Below are positions 54,832 through 63,415 of a DNA stretch of 64,000 nt, in pieces. The DNA comes from Collinsella ureilytica. GTDB taxonomy: Bacteria; Actinomycetota; Coriobacteriia; Coriobacteriales; Coriobacteriaceae. Below the pieces are notes generated by a model that saw only the letters and a list, made by a program, of their open reading frames with translations, was not told the DNA's origin and did no database searches. The stretch's first letter is position 1; each line of letters begins with the position of its first letter. The translations under genes and the position numbers were made by a program. The DNA lies in NCBI RefSeq assembly GCF_019795105.1, contig NZ_JAIMFO010000004.1:248001-312000 (forward strand), written 5' to 3'.

Positions 54832-57054
54832 CTAGAGATGCAGCACACGATCACGAATCTCTTCGGTGCGACCCTGATTCCAGAACTGGGTACCAATGTA
54901 GCCGCAGGTACGACGAGCAACATTGAGCGTATCTTGGTCGCGGTTGCCGCACTTGGGGCACTCCCATACCAGCTTATTGTCGTCTTCCACAATGGCGATC
55001 TCACCATCAAAGCCGCATTGCTGGCAATAATCGCTCTTCGTGTTTAGCTCCGCATACATGATGTTGTCGTAGATGTACTGAATCACGCGGAGCACGGCCT
55101 TGAGGTTATCTTGCATGTTGGGCACCTCAACATAGGAGATGGCACCACCAGGCGAGAGGCGCTGGAACTGACTCTCAAACGCCAGCTTATCGAAGGCATC
55201 AATATCTTCAGTCACATGTACGTGATAGCTATTGGTAATATAGCCCTTATCGGTCACCCCCGGCACAACACCAAAGCGACGCTGCAAGGTCTTGGCAAAC
55301 TTATATGTTGTGGACTCCAGCGGTGTACCGTAGATGGAATAATCAATATCCTCTGCGGCCTTCCACTCGTTGCACTTCTCGTTCATGTGCTCCATGACCT
55401 GCATGGCAAAGGGTGTGCCAGCCGGATCGGTATGCGAAGCGCCCGTCATATAGCGCACGCATTCATACAGACCTGCATAACCAAGGCTAATCGTGGAGTA
55501 CCCACCATAGAGCAGCTTGTCGATCGGCTCGCCCTTGTCCAAGCGTGCCAAGGCACCATACTGCCAAAGGATCGGCGCCGCGTCAGACAACGTCCCTTTC
55601 AGGCGCTCATGCCTGCAGCGCAGGGCGCGATGGCACAGCTCCAAGCGCTCATCAAAGATCTCCCAGAAGCGATCCTTATCGCCTTCAGAAGAAAGTGCCA
55701 CGTCAGGCAGGTTAATGGTAACGACGCCCTGGTTAAAGCGGCCATAGTATTTGGGCTTGCCCGGCTCATAGTTGCCTGCTCGCGCCACATTGTCATAGCC
55801 ATTGCCGGAGCGGTCGGGCGTGAGGAAGCTGCGGCAACCCATGCAGGTATAGGTATCTCCCTCGCCGGGCTTTTCGCCACGGGAGAGTTTGAGCTCGCGC
55901 ATCTTTTTCTCAGAGATGTAATCGGGCACCATCCGCTTTGAGGTGCACTTGGCGGCAAGCTCGGTAAGATGGAAGTACGGCGTACCTTCGGCAATATTGT
56001 CTTCTTCAAGCACGTAGATAAGCTTTGGGAAGGCCGGAGTTACCCACACGCCAGACTCATTCTTCACGCCCTCATAGCGCTGGCGAAGCGTCTCTTCGAT
56101 GATCATTGCCAGGTCGCGCTTCTCAGCCTCATCACGCGCCTCGTTCAGGTACATAAATACCGTTACAAACGGAGCCTGGCCATTCGTGGTCATCAGGGTT
56201 ACCACTTGGTACTGAATGGTCTGCACACCTCGGCGAATCTCATCGCGCAGACGCTCCTCTACCACCTCAGAGATCTTCTCTGCACTTGCATCAACACCCA
56301 GACTCTCAAGCTCTCGCACAACCTGGCCGTGAATCTTTTTGCGGCTCACGTCTACAAATGGAGCAAGATGCGTGAGCGAGATGGACTGGCCACCATACTG
56401 GCACGACGCCACCTGGGCAATAATCTGAGTAGCAATATTGCACGCCGTAGAGAAGCTGTGCGGGCGCTCGATCAGAGTGCCCGAGATCACCGTGCCGTTT
56501 TGCAGCATGTCATCTAAATTCACCAGATCGCAGTTGTGCATGTGCTGAGCAAAGTAGTCAGAGTCGTGGAAGTGAATGATGCCCTCGTTATGAGCCTCCA
56601 CTACCTCGGCAGGCAAAAGCACACGCTGTGTCAGATCCTTTGAGACCTCACCGGCCATATAGTCGCGCTGCACTGAGTTGACCGTAGGATTCTTATTTGA
56701 GTTCTCCTGCTTAACCTCTTCGTTATTGCACTCAATGAGAGACAAGATCTTGTCATCCGTTGTGTTCTTTGTGCGCTTTAAGCTCTGGAGATAACGGTAG
56801 ATAATGTAGCGGCGAGCCACCTCAAAGCGACCGAGACGCATGAGCTCGTTTTCTACCAGGTCTTGAATCTCTTCAACCGAAACGGTATGACCAGCAACCT
56901 CGCAGGCGTCCTCTACATTGGCAGCGGCAAACTCAATCTCGCGCGGGGTTAAGCGGGCAGACTCTTGCGCTTCACGATTTGCACCCTTAATGGCATTGAC
57001 GATCTTCTCGATGTCGAACTCGACCTCGGCACCACTGCGCTTAATGATCTTCAC
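54832..57054 (-). CDS. nrdD: Anaerobic ribonucleoside-triphosphate reductase
   Basis: 740-residue class III reductase, oxygen-sensitive. An N-terminal ATP-cone (MKIIKRSGAEVEFDIEKI to about 95) provides allosteric control; the C-terminal zinc cysteines lie in CQQCGF and CPKCGN; the glycyl radical is Gly718 in RRTCGYIG. I start at GTG 57054 (AAGGGGA six bases upstream, typical N-terminus MKIIKR); another GTG 18 bases earlier is weaker. Confidence 0.96.
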   Translation of the reverse strand: MKIIKRSGAEVEFDIEKIVNAIKGANREAQESARLTPREIEFAAANVEDACEVAGHTVSVEEIQDLVENELMRLGRFEVARRYIIYRYLQSLKRTKNTTDDKILSLIECNNEEVKQENSNKNPTVNSVQRDYMAGEVSKDLTQRVLLPAEVVEAHNEGIIHFHDSDYFAQHMHNCDLVNLDDMLQNGTVISGTLIERPHSFSTACNIATQIIAQVASCQYGGQSISLTHLAPFVDVSRKKIHGQVVRELESLGVDASAEKISEVVEERLRDEIRRGVQTIQYQVVTLMTTNGQAPFVTVFMYLNEARDEAEKRDLAMIIEETLRQRYEGVKNESGVWVTPAFPKLIYVLEEDNIAEGTPYFHLTELAAKCTSKRMVPDYISEKKMRELKLSRGEKPGEGDTYTCMGCRSFLTPDRSGNGYDNVARAGNYEPGKPKYYGRFNQGVVTINLPDVALSSEGDKDRFWEIFDERLELCHRALRCRHERLKGTLSDAAPILWQYGALARLDKGEPIDKLLYGGYSTISLGYAGLYECVRYMTGASHTDPAGTPFAMQVMEHMNEKCNEWKAAEDIDYSIYGTPLESTTYKFAKTLQRRFGVVPGVTDKGYITNSYHVHVTEDIDAFDKLAFESQFQRLSPGGAISYVEVPNMQDNLKAVLRVIQYIYDNIMYAELNTKSDYCQQCGFDGEIAIVEDDNKLVWECPKCGNRDQDTLNVARRTCGYIGTQFWNQGRTEEIRDRVLHL

Positions 57055-57195
57055 CGCAGATCCCCTTCCCACGTAGTTCCTCTACAGCGCAGATGCGAAA
57101 CTCTCCTCGACAAAGCGGGAGAGCTTGAGATCCACGCGCTTCATTGATGTTAGGCCGCCAATCGGACAGACACGCGCTTGCGCAGATGAGGCGGC

Positions 57196-57228
57196 AGGTC
57201 TTTCAGGCTTTTCAGCTCTGAAAGACCT
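57196..57228. repeat. Inverted repeat in the nrdD leader
   Basis: AGGTCTTTCAG (57196-57206) and CTGAAAGACCT (57218-57228) form a perfect 11-bp stem with an 11-base loop about 150 bases before nrdD. No T-run follows on either strand, so it is not a plain terminator. It may be an RNA element of the long nrdD 5' region. Confidence 0.6.
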
Positions 57229-57281
57229 CTCTATGGTACTGCATTTAGCTCACCATATGCGGTAGGTTTTAGGGAGTCTCA

Positions 57282-57297
57282 ATACTACATATTGTGT
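57282..57297. promoter_or_regulatory. Candidate NrdR box
   Basis: ATACTACATATTGTGT matches 14 of 16 bases of the NrdR-box form ACACTATATATTGTGT. A weaker copy, GGCTTACATATTGTCT, lies at 57341-57356. A promoter-like TTGAGA-17-CATATG on the minus strand follows directly. NrdR boxes usually come in pairs about 31 bases apart; here the spacing is 59, so the second site is doubtful. Otherwise 57073-57541 holds nothing I can name. Confidence 0.6.
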
Positions 57298-57541
57298 TTC
57301 GACAGGTAGAAGGGCTGAAATATCTGAGATTGATGAGGATGGCTTACATATTGTCTGAGACAGCTTGAATGTACGAACAAGCTTCTACCTGCAGCCATGC
57401 TCGAAGCGCATATTGCAAGCACATTTTGCCTTGATGGAACCTTCACGATTCAAAGGCTCTAGGGATCCTCTAGTAGCGGTAGAAAGGCCACCTGAGAATC
57501 GATTGAGCTTCGAAGCCATGCCGAAAACGAGCAAAGCGCTT

Positions 57542-57790
57542 TTACAACAGTGCTGCTACCGCTTTGCGTATAAAGTCTGAGCGATTCTTAGTCTTTGCAT
57601 CAATAGCTGCAACCATCGACTCGGGAAATTTGATCGTAACTGACACTAAAGGCTCATCGGCCACAGCAGCAGGCCCCACGTGGATGCGCTCCAAACGGCC
57701 AACCCAAGACTCAGTTTCAAACTCTTGACACAGCTGATTAATATCGTCGTCCGTGATCACCGAACCGTTTGCAAGCTTATACTCCGCCAC
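57542..57790 (-). CDS. Ribbon-helix-helix (CopG/Arc-like) protein
   Basis: 82 residues from GTG 57790 (AGGAGG five bases upstream). The C-terminal 35 residues, with strand VSVTIKFPESMVAAID and helix SDFIRKAVAAL, have a ribbon-helix-helix DNA-binding pattern; the N-terminal 45 are acidic. It resembles antitoxins, but no toxin gene is adjacent: a tRNA lies upstream and an empty leader region downstream. Could be a free regulator or orphan antitoxin. Confidence 0.7.
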   Translation of the reverse strand: MAEYKLANGSVITDDDINQLCQEFETESWVGRLERIHVGPAAVADEPLVSVTIKFPESMVAAIDAKTKNRSDFIRKAVAALL

Positions 57791-57825
57791 AGCTACCTCC
57801 TTCTGTTAGCAGCAGCTAAAAACAA

Positions 57826-57850
57826 AAAAGCCGGGAAAATCCCGGCTTTT
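57826..57850. terminator. Strong bidirectional-type terminator after tRNA-Val
   Basis: AAAAGCCGGGA / TCCCGGCTTTT, an 11-bp perfect stem with an AAA loop, flanked by A-run and T-run. It ends the tRNA-Val transcript ten bases after its CCA and lies before the ribbon-helix-helix gene. Confidence 0.9.
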
Positions 57851-57859
57851 ACGTGGCGC

Positions 57860-57934
57860 TGGTGGGCGTTACAAGATTTGAACTTGTGACCTCTTCCGTG
57901 TCAGGGAAGCGCTCTCCCCCTGAGCTAAACGCCC
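57860..57934 (-). tRNA. tRNA-Val(GAC)
   Basis: 75 bases including an encoded CCA. Acceptor GGGCGTT/AACGCCC, D arm GCTC/GAGC, anticodon arm CTTCC-CTGACAC-GGAAG with anticodon GAC, T arm ACAAG-TTCAAAT-CTTGT all pair fully. Confidence 0.95.
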
Positions 57935-58220
57935 AGCAGATCCACGCGCGCATAGCGCGGGAGCTACTATACCTGATCAGCTTGTAACCTGTAAAGGGCT
58001 CCGCCAGAAAAAGATGACCCGAACACCTTGGCAACCATGGCTTGCGTTTGCAATCGAAGAAAAGCTAACGGTCTTCCAGATGTGCATCCTTCTTCAAGGC
58101 TGTAAGTGAGTATTGACCGCTAAGCTGAGCGCTTGCGCGCCTTAATCTTCAAGGGATCCCGATAATTTTAATTTGCCGCTTGCACCCAATAGCTCAATCG
58201 CGTATATTACTTTCTCGCAA

Positions 58221-58296
58221 GCGGACATGGCTCAGTTGGTAGAGCACAACCTTGCCAAGGTTGGGGTCGCGGGTTCGAGCCCCGTTGTCCGCTCCA
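58221..58296 (+). tRNA. tRNA-Gly(GCC)
   Basis: 76 bases with encoded CCA. Acceptor GCGGACA/TGTCCGC, anticodon arm CAACC-TTGCCAA-GGTTG with anticodon GCC, T arm GCGGG-TTCGAGC-CCCGT. Discriminator base U, usual for Gly. Confidence 0.95.
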
Positions 58297-58308
58297 TCGC
58301 ATGTGAAG

Positions 58309-58333
58309 GGCCGGTTGAGAGATCGGCCTTTTT
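58309..58333 (+). terminator. Terminator between tRNA-Gly and tRNA-Cys
   Basis: GGCCGGT / ATCGGCC stem (one G-T pair), loop TGAGAG, then five T residues. It ends five bases before the first base of tRNA-Cys. Confidence 0.8.
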
Positions 58334-58337
58334 CATC

Positions 58338-58411
58338 GGCGACGTGGCCAAGCGGTAAGGCAGAGGCCTGCAAAGCCTTTACCCCCGGTTCGAATCCGGG
58401 CGTCGCCTCCA
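58338..58411 (+). tRNA. tRNA-Cys(GCA)
   Basis: 74 bases with encoded CCA. Acceptor GGCGACG/CGTCGCC, anticodon loop CTGCAAA with anticodon GCA in stem GAGGC/GCCTT (one G-T pair), T arm CCCGG-TTCGAAT-CCGGG; the short D stem is typical of tRNA-Cys. Confidence 0.94.
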
Positions 58412-58421
58412 TAGCATGCTC

Positions 58422-58459
58422 AAAGCTCAGGGGTAGCAAAATACCTCTGAGCTTTTTCG
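58422..58459 (+). terminator. Terminator after tRNA-Cys
   Basis: A 14-bp stem (AAAGCTCAGGGGTA / TACCTCTGAGCTTT, one G-T pair) with loop GCAAAA ends in a T-run eleven bases past the tRNA. The rest to 58639 shows no gene. Confidence 0.88.
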
Positions 58460-58639
58460 TTTTGCCTCTGATCTGCTGCAGGTGCCGTCACGACGGGCGC
58501 TATCACAGTAAACGTCGCCACGCTGCAGAAACCCTTTTGCGCATCATCACCCTGAGCACCTCGTATCATCACGCTGCGCATCATCACGCCTGTGCCAACG
58601 CTACACACACTCCTACACGTGCAAGACCCAACACACCCC

Positions 58640-59383
58640 TCACGCTACAGGATCGCGACGAAAAAGTTTTATGAGTCGCACGCAGGTGCCAGATTCAGCG
58701 TCTTTGCGCTTCATTACCTCAACGCGATCCATCAGCATGCGCATAAGCCGAATCCCTCTGCCCCGCTCTTCGCTCTCAACGGGCAACTCATCATCAGCAA
58801 TCTCAAAACCACAGCCGCAATCGCGCACCTCAATAACTACACGATCGTCAAAGGCACGAAGTGTCAACAGGCAGCCAGAGCCATCGGTATGATCAAGCGC
58901 GTTTGAAAGCGCCTCCCCGCACGCCAGAGCCGTATCAAACTTCCCCTCTTCATCAAGGGGCAAGCCTACCAACAAATCCGCTACGCGCCTGCGGGAGGCA
59001 CCCAAGTGCTCAACTCCAGGATGCACCCGAACCGTGCGGCTCCACCACGGCATGGCATCTTGCTCAAGCATAGGCACAGGCGGCCGATCCGCTCGCGTCA
59101 CATGCAAAATATCGCTCAAGCGGGCAATCTGAAAAATACGTGCGAGCGGCTCAGATGCATTGGCGAGCGAAAGCATGCCGCCATAGGCAGCCATCTTTCG
59201 CGCATGACACAGCAGAAGCGCCAAGCCACTCGAATCAATAAAGCTGACATTTTGACACCCAATAAGCACACGGCGTACGCGCGCCTGAACCACCGCATTC
59301 AGATGCTCGCGCAAGGCAGGCACCGTCGTTAGATCAATGTCTCCTGCAGGCACGATGACCGATATGTCGCTAGCCTCACTCAT
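58640..59383 (-). CDS. Fused STAS antagonist and anti-sigma (RsbW-like) kinase protein
   Basis: 247 residues. Residues 1-105 form a STAS domain with the phospho-accepting loop FIDSSGL (Asp50-Ser51-Ser52); residues 120-247 a GHKL ATPase of the RsbW/SpoIIAB type with N-box EALSNALDH (157-165), G1 DCGCGF (188-193) and G2 GRGIRLM (208-214). Normally antagonist and kinase are separate partners; here both are in one chain. The gene follows a SpoIIE/RsbU-type phosphatase. ATG 59383 preferred over a TTG 11 codons earlier. No sigma factor gene is nearby. Confidence 0.88.
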   Translation of the reverse strand: MSEASDISVIVPAGDIDLTTVPALREHLNAVVQARVRRVLIGCQNVSFIDSSGLALLLCHARKMAAYGGMLSLANASEPLARIFQIARLSDILHVTRADRPPVPMLEQDAMPWWSRTVRVHPGVEHLGASRRRVADLLVGLPLDEEGKFDTALACGEALSNALDHTDGSGCLLTLRAFDDRVVIEVRDCGCGFEIADDELPVESEERGRGIRLMRMLMDRVEVMKRKDAESGTCVRLIKLFRRDPVA

Positions 59384-59471
59384 ACTGCTATGGTTCCCTA
59401 AGAGAGCCGCAATCAAACATCAACCTAAGAAGCTCACGCGCGCTCGCCTTCAACTTCTGAGCGTACATCGC

Positions 59472-61751
59472 CTACGCATCAATACCGTCGAGCCGTAAGG
59501 CAACCATCGCAACATCGTCGTCGAGCGAAGCGCCTGAGAAGGTATCGAGCTCGTGCAAAACCTTACGGCACAGACCATGCACGCCGGCAGCCGATTCATT
59601 CAATAAGATCTCACGCAGGCGCTGCTCTCCAAAAAAACCGCCTGCAGCGTCTCTCGCCTCAATCACTCCATCGGTATACATGAAAAGTATGTCTCCGGGC
59701 GAAAAGGTAAACGATCCGCTCTCATAGCGCATACTCTCAAAAGCTCCCACCACGCCTGATTGCGTAGTGAGCATCTCCACCTCCCCATCGTGACTCAACA
59801 CCATTGAAGGGGGATGCCCTGCTGAGCAATACGCAGCAATACGGGCGCGAAGATCGATCTTGACCACAAAGACCGTTAAGAAGGCCTCAACCCGCGAGAA
59901 GGCCGTGAGCATGCGGTTGAGCGAGGAAACCATGCCAGTAGGCGTCATGCCCTCCCAAGCGTAGGCAGTAAGAGCTGTTGTTGCCATGGCAGACATGGAG
60001 GCCGATTCAACGCCTTTTCCCGAAACATCGCCTAAGATCATGACCGCACGCTCATCGGGCAAACGAAGCATCGTGTAAAAATCTCCTCCCACCAGCGCAT
60101 GCTTTGTTGCAGATGAATACAGAGCATCAGCCACAATGCCTGGAACCTGAGCAAGTGAGCTTCTCATGCCAATCTGAAGGGTCTGAGCAATGCGCCGGTC
60201 GGATTCTTTGGAGCGTGCACCAACATCGATTGCCTCATAGTCGCGCATCAAGCGCTCAAGATAGTCAAACTCCACGTCATCGATGGGCTCTTGTCCTGCA
60301 CGGCGAAGGAACAGCATCCGACGCCACGGACCGTGTGCGCCCTCGCCGCCAAAGGTTGAGCGACCCGTCCCATCTTCTCCTAAATCAATAAAAATACCCT
60401 GGTACGGCAGGCCACGTGAGGACAGAAGACACCCAGCTGGCGTACTGTGATCAACGCGCACCAGCCTCACAGAACCAGGCTCATCTGAAGCGCTTGTACT
60501 AAATGCACTGTGATCGTTTGGAATGCCCGTTATTGAAGCAGGTGTGCGCACCGAAAAGAAAATATCTTCTATGCTTCCAGAAAGTGCGAGACGGCAATCT
60601 GGGTCACACGCAACCGCTTGGCAATCAAGATCGGGATCATAGGCAACCGGATACACCTCACACCCAAGGATCTCGCAAACCTCGCGCAGCATGGCTGCTT
60701 GCGCCCCTGCTCGATCCGAGCCTGAGGCAAACAAGATATCGCGCAGACGATCAAGGGAGCGCGTAAGCTCACCAATCCGGCGCGCGCGCATGGCGCTCAC
60801 CACTTCTACCAGCTCAATGGAAAGATAATCGCAGACTACCTCTAGCACGCTCACATCACTGGTGCGTGGAGTTGTTGGCCGCATCCAGCCAAGCTCCAAG
60901 ATGCCTAAGACCTGTGTCCCAAAAAAGATAGGCACCGCAGCGAGTGTATGAAAGGGCGGGGCATCTTGCATGTGCAGCGATGCCGACTGCCTGGTATCAA
61001 GATCGTAGAGTGTGCCCATGCGCTTGCCCGACCCAGTAGAGACCACTGAAAGCCGGCGCGCCTCGCCCGCATGCAGCACATAGGTCGCAACGCCTGAGCC
61101 CAACGGAATAAAATCGGGAGGGCGCACCGCATCATGACTCAGACCTTGGGAAACCCCCCGGAGCTTAAAGCCGCCCGATTCTGCCAAATAGATGGTGGCT
61201 CCATCGGCATCTAAGGTATCGACCAGCTTATTTAAAACAGCATCTAAAAGATGGGGCATATCCTTTGTGCCCATAGTAGACATGATGATCGATAAGGTAC
61301 CTGAGAGGCGCTTATTCGCCGCCTGCAGCTGCCCCAAGAGCCGACGTGTTTGCCGGTCGCGAGCATAATCTTCTTCAAGACTTTTGATCACCACAAGCAA
61401 GCGCTCACGATCGCGCCGCTCAGGAGCAAGTGCGAATCGCTTGCCAGCAATTTTTAGAGCACGAACCCGCACGGGCACAAAGGAGCCATCTACGAGCTTG
61501 AGCATTAAAGAATTATCCACTCCATCACAGCTAAACGGAGGCTTGTGATTCGAGCGCTCAAAGGCTTTGCTAAACAGGAGATCTTTAATGTCTGATCCCA
61601 CAATACCCGCACGTCTACCATGCAAGATCCCCAAGAGCTGACGATTCACGTGCAATATCGTGCCGTCGCTTGCACAGAGAGCAACTGCGTCACTCGTAAT
61701 CTCTACCAAGCGTGAGATCTCTGCGAACCACTTCTCTGCTAACGCTTCCAC
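59472..61751 (-). CDS. PAS-GAF-PP2C (RsbU/SpoIIE-type) serine phosphatase
   Basis: 759 residues: PAS domain about 15-110, coiled stretch, GAF domain about 160-320, a second GAF-like region to about 510, and a PPM/SpoIIE phosphatase 530-759 with the metal motifs VGGDFYTM and LGDVSGKG and the late MYTDGVIEARD. It should dephosphorylate a STAS protein, most likely the one encoded next. Soluble. I start at GTG 61751, five bases after GAGGAGG. Confidence 0.9.
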   Translation of the reverse strand: MEALAEKWFAEISRLVEITSDAVALCASDGTILHVNRQLLGILHGRRAGIVGSDIKDLLFSKAFERSNHKPPFSCDGVDNSLMLKLVDGSFVPVRVRALKIAGKRFALAPERRDRERLLVVIKSLEEDYARDRQTRRLLGQLQAANKRLSGTLSIIMSTMGTKDMPHLLDAVLNKLVDTLDADGATIYLAESGGFKLRGVSQGLSHDAVRPPDFIPLGSGVATYVLHAGEARRLSVVSTGSGKRMGTLYDLDTRQSASLHMQDAPPFHTLAAVPIFFGTQVLGILELGWMRPTTPRTSDVSVLEVVCDYLSIELVEVVSAMRARRIGELTRSLDRLRDILFASGSDRAGAQAAMLREVCEILGCEVYPVAYDPDLDCQAVACDPDCRLALSGSIEDIFFSVRTPASITGIPNDHSAFSTSASDEPGSVRLVRVDHSTPAGCLLSSRGLPYQGIFIDLGEDGTGRSTFGGEGAHGPWRRMLFLRRAGQEPIDDVEFDYLERLMRDYEAIDVGARSKESDRRIAQTLQIGMRSSLAQVPGIVADALYSSATKHALVGGDFYTMLRLPDERAVMILGDVSGKGVESASMSAMATTALTAYAWEGMTPTGMVSSLNRMLTAFSRVEAFLTVFVVKIDLRARIAAYCSAGHPPSMVLSHDGEVEMLTTQSGVVGAFESMRYESGSFTFSPGDILFMYTDGVIEARDAAGGFFGEQRLREILLNESAAGVHGLCRKVLHELDTFSGASLDDDVAMVALRLDGIDA

Positions 61752-61888
61752 GAGCGCCTCCTCACGGGATAAGTCTTGCAAGATCGGCGAACGTATCTAG
61801 GTTACGGCAAAACGCGCTCGGTCGCACCCTCACGCGGATATGCCGTAGCGGCAAGCCAGCAGACTCAAATAGATTATTCCGTTGTGTT

Positions 61889-62257
61889 TTACCGTGCACG
61901 CGAGCGAAGTAGGCCTTTTACGACATCGATCGGGCTTAAGGCGCGCACGAGACGATCTTCGGGCACGTGTTGGCGCATAGCGCGCAAACATGCCTTATTG
62001 TCCCTACAAGAGAATGCAAATTTGCTGCCTTCGCGCGTAATAATGCAAAAGCGCGGCAGTACACGACCTCCAAAGAGTACGGAGACCTCTACATGGTCAA
62101 TCTCAGTCCACGGAATCTGGATGAAGTCCTGCGGATTACGGTCATTATAGAACTCAAAACTCTTATCTCCCAAAAGCACCTTTCCATAAGAAAAAATGCC
62201 TGAAAGAAACGTGGCCGAGGCACTGTACTCAACCTTTGCGTTTTGAGACTGAACCAT
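61889..62257 (-). CDS. DUF956 protein of a mannose PTS operon
   Basis: 122 residues, the usual DUF956 length, with the conserved YGKVLLGDKSFEFYNDRNP and IQIPWTEIDHV segments. Genes of this family (ManO-like) sit next to mannose-type PTS genes and are thought to influence their expression. Start ATG 62257 chosen because the 29 codons before it are atypical and AAGG lies nine bases upstream. About 210 bases separate it from the IID gene. Confidence 0.88.
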   Translation of the reverse strand: MVQSQNAKVEYSASATFLSGIFSYGKVLLGDKSFEFYNDRNPQDFIQIPWTEIDHVEVSVLFGGRVLPRFCIITREGSKFAFSCRDNKACLRAMRQHVPEDRLVRALSPIDVVKGLLRSRAR

Positions 62258-62353
62258 CTGGAACAACCTTCCCAAAATGTTGCACCGCCGCTCCCCTTCC
62301 GTATGCACGTGCATACCGAGAAACGAGAGCGACGGGCGAACCATAAAACTAAG

Positions 62354-62462
62354 AGCTCATGAGCTGTGAGCAGGTACAGGCGCTTTGAGCATGTACCTGC
62401 CACAAGAGGAAGCCTTCACATGCCAGCTTACAGATCTTACGTAAGCACAGGCTCTTTGAGCC
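62354..62462 (-). repeat. Hairpins between the IID and DUF956 genes
   Basis: On the minus strand after the IID stop: GGCTC-AAA-GAGCC (62450-62462), a 9-bp perfect inverted repeat GCAGGTACA/TGTACCTGC (62370-62400), and a palindrome AGCTCATGAGCT (62354-62365) followed by a T-rich tail. Together they may weaken transcription into the DUF956 gene or protect the PTS mRNA end. Confidence 0.55.
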
Positions 62463-62467
62463 AGACC

Positions 62468-63403
62468 TTACATCAAGCCAAGGAGACGACCGGCAATACC
62501 CACGACAAAAAGCGCCACGATAATCGCGATCGGGGACACCTTGCGCTTGAGCAAGAAGCAGCAAAGCAGAGTCAGACCAACTGCTGCCAGGCCAGGCACC
62601 AGCTGATCGAGGTTGCCTTGCAAGGTCGTGGTCTTAATCTGATCCAAGCCATTACGGCCAAGATCTGCATACTGCATGAGTGCCATTTGCAGACCCTCAG
62701 GCGTCACGCCACCGTTTGCAAGCGGCAGCTTTGCCCAGTCAATAAAGGCACCGGGCGACTGCTGTACCTGAGAAACAATGGGTGTAAAGCTAATCGACAC
62801 CCAACGCTGTACGAGCGCGCCGATGATGAACATACCCAGAATCGAGGCACCCTCGGTGATGCGACCCATCAAACCACCAGAAAGGTCTTTGGTGATCGAT
62901 GTTCCTACACGATACCCAAACTCCTGAGTCCACCAGAGGAAGGCCAAACGAATGATGTTCCACGCAAAGAAGAACAAAAGCGGGCCGGCAATATTGCCTG
63001 AAAGTGCAAGACCAGCACCCAAGGCGCCAAGGATCGGCCGAAGCGTAAACCAAAAGACAGGGTCACCGACACCGGCCAAAGGACCCATCATGCCGACCTT
63101 CACACCCTGAATCGTGGCGTCTTCCACCTGAGCACCGTTTGCACGATCCTCCTCAAGTGCAAGCGTCACGCCCAGTACGGGAGCTGACACGTACGGATGG
63201 GTGTTGTAGAACTCCATATGGCGCTTGAGCGCAGCAATACGGTCATCCTTATTGGGATAGAGCTTGCGGATCGCAGGGATCATCGCATAGCACCAGCCGC
63301 CATTTTGCATACGCTCGTAGTTCCACGAGCCCTGCAAGAACTGATGACGCAGACATGAGGACATCCTGTCTGCCCGGGTGAGGCGGATTCTTTTCTCATC
63401 CAT
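62468..63403 (-). CDS. PTS EIID component, mannose family (second system)
   Basis: 311 residues, homologous in plan to the IID at 52268-53125: SWNYERMQNGGW, GVGDPVFWFT, then C-terminal spans. It joins the IIC just upstream; with DUF956 this looks like the main mannose/glucose PTS. ATG preceded by GGAGGG. Confidence 0.95.
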   Translation of the reverse strand: MDEKRIRLTRADRMSSCLRHQFLQGSWNYERMQNGGWCYAMIPAIRKLYPNKDDRIAALKRHMEFYNTHPYVSAPVLGVTLALEEDRANGAQVEDATIQGVKVGMMGPLAGVGDPVFWFTLRPILGALGAGLALSGNIAGPLLFFFAWNIIRLAFLWWTQEFGYRVGTSITKDLSGGLMGRITEGASILGMFIIGALVQRWVSISFTPIVSQVQQSPGAFIDWAKLPLANGGVTPEGLQMALMQYADLGRNGLDQIKTTTLQGNLDQLVPGLAAVGLTLLCCFLLKRKVSPIAIIVALFVVGIAGRLLGLM

Positions 63404-63415
63404 GGTCAGACCCTC

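Noticed and set aside
54759-55010. 83-residue open frame on the minus strand
   Set aside because: It is another reading frame of the nrdD 3' end and has no independent evidence.
57196-57228. Hairpin as a Rho-independent terminator
   Set aside because: No T-run follows on either strand.
57542-57790. Toxin-antitoxin module
   Set aside because: Only the antitoxin-like half is visible; neither neighbour encodes a toxin.
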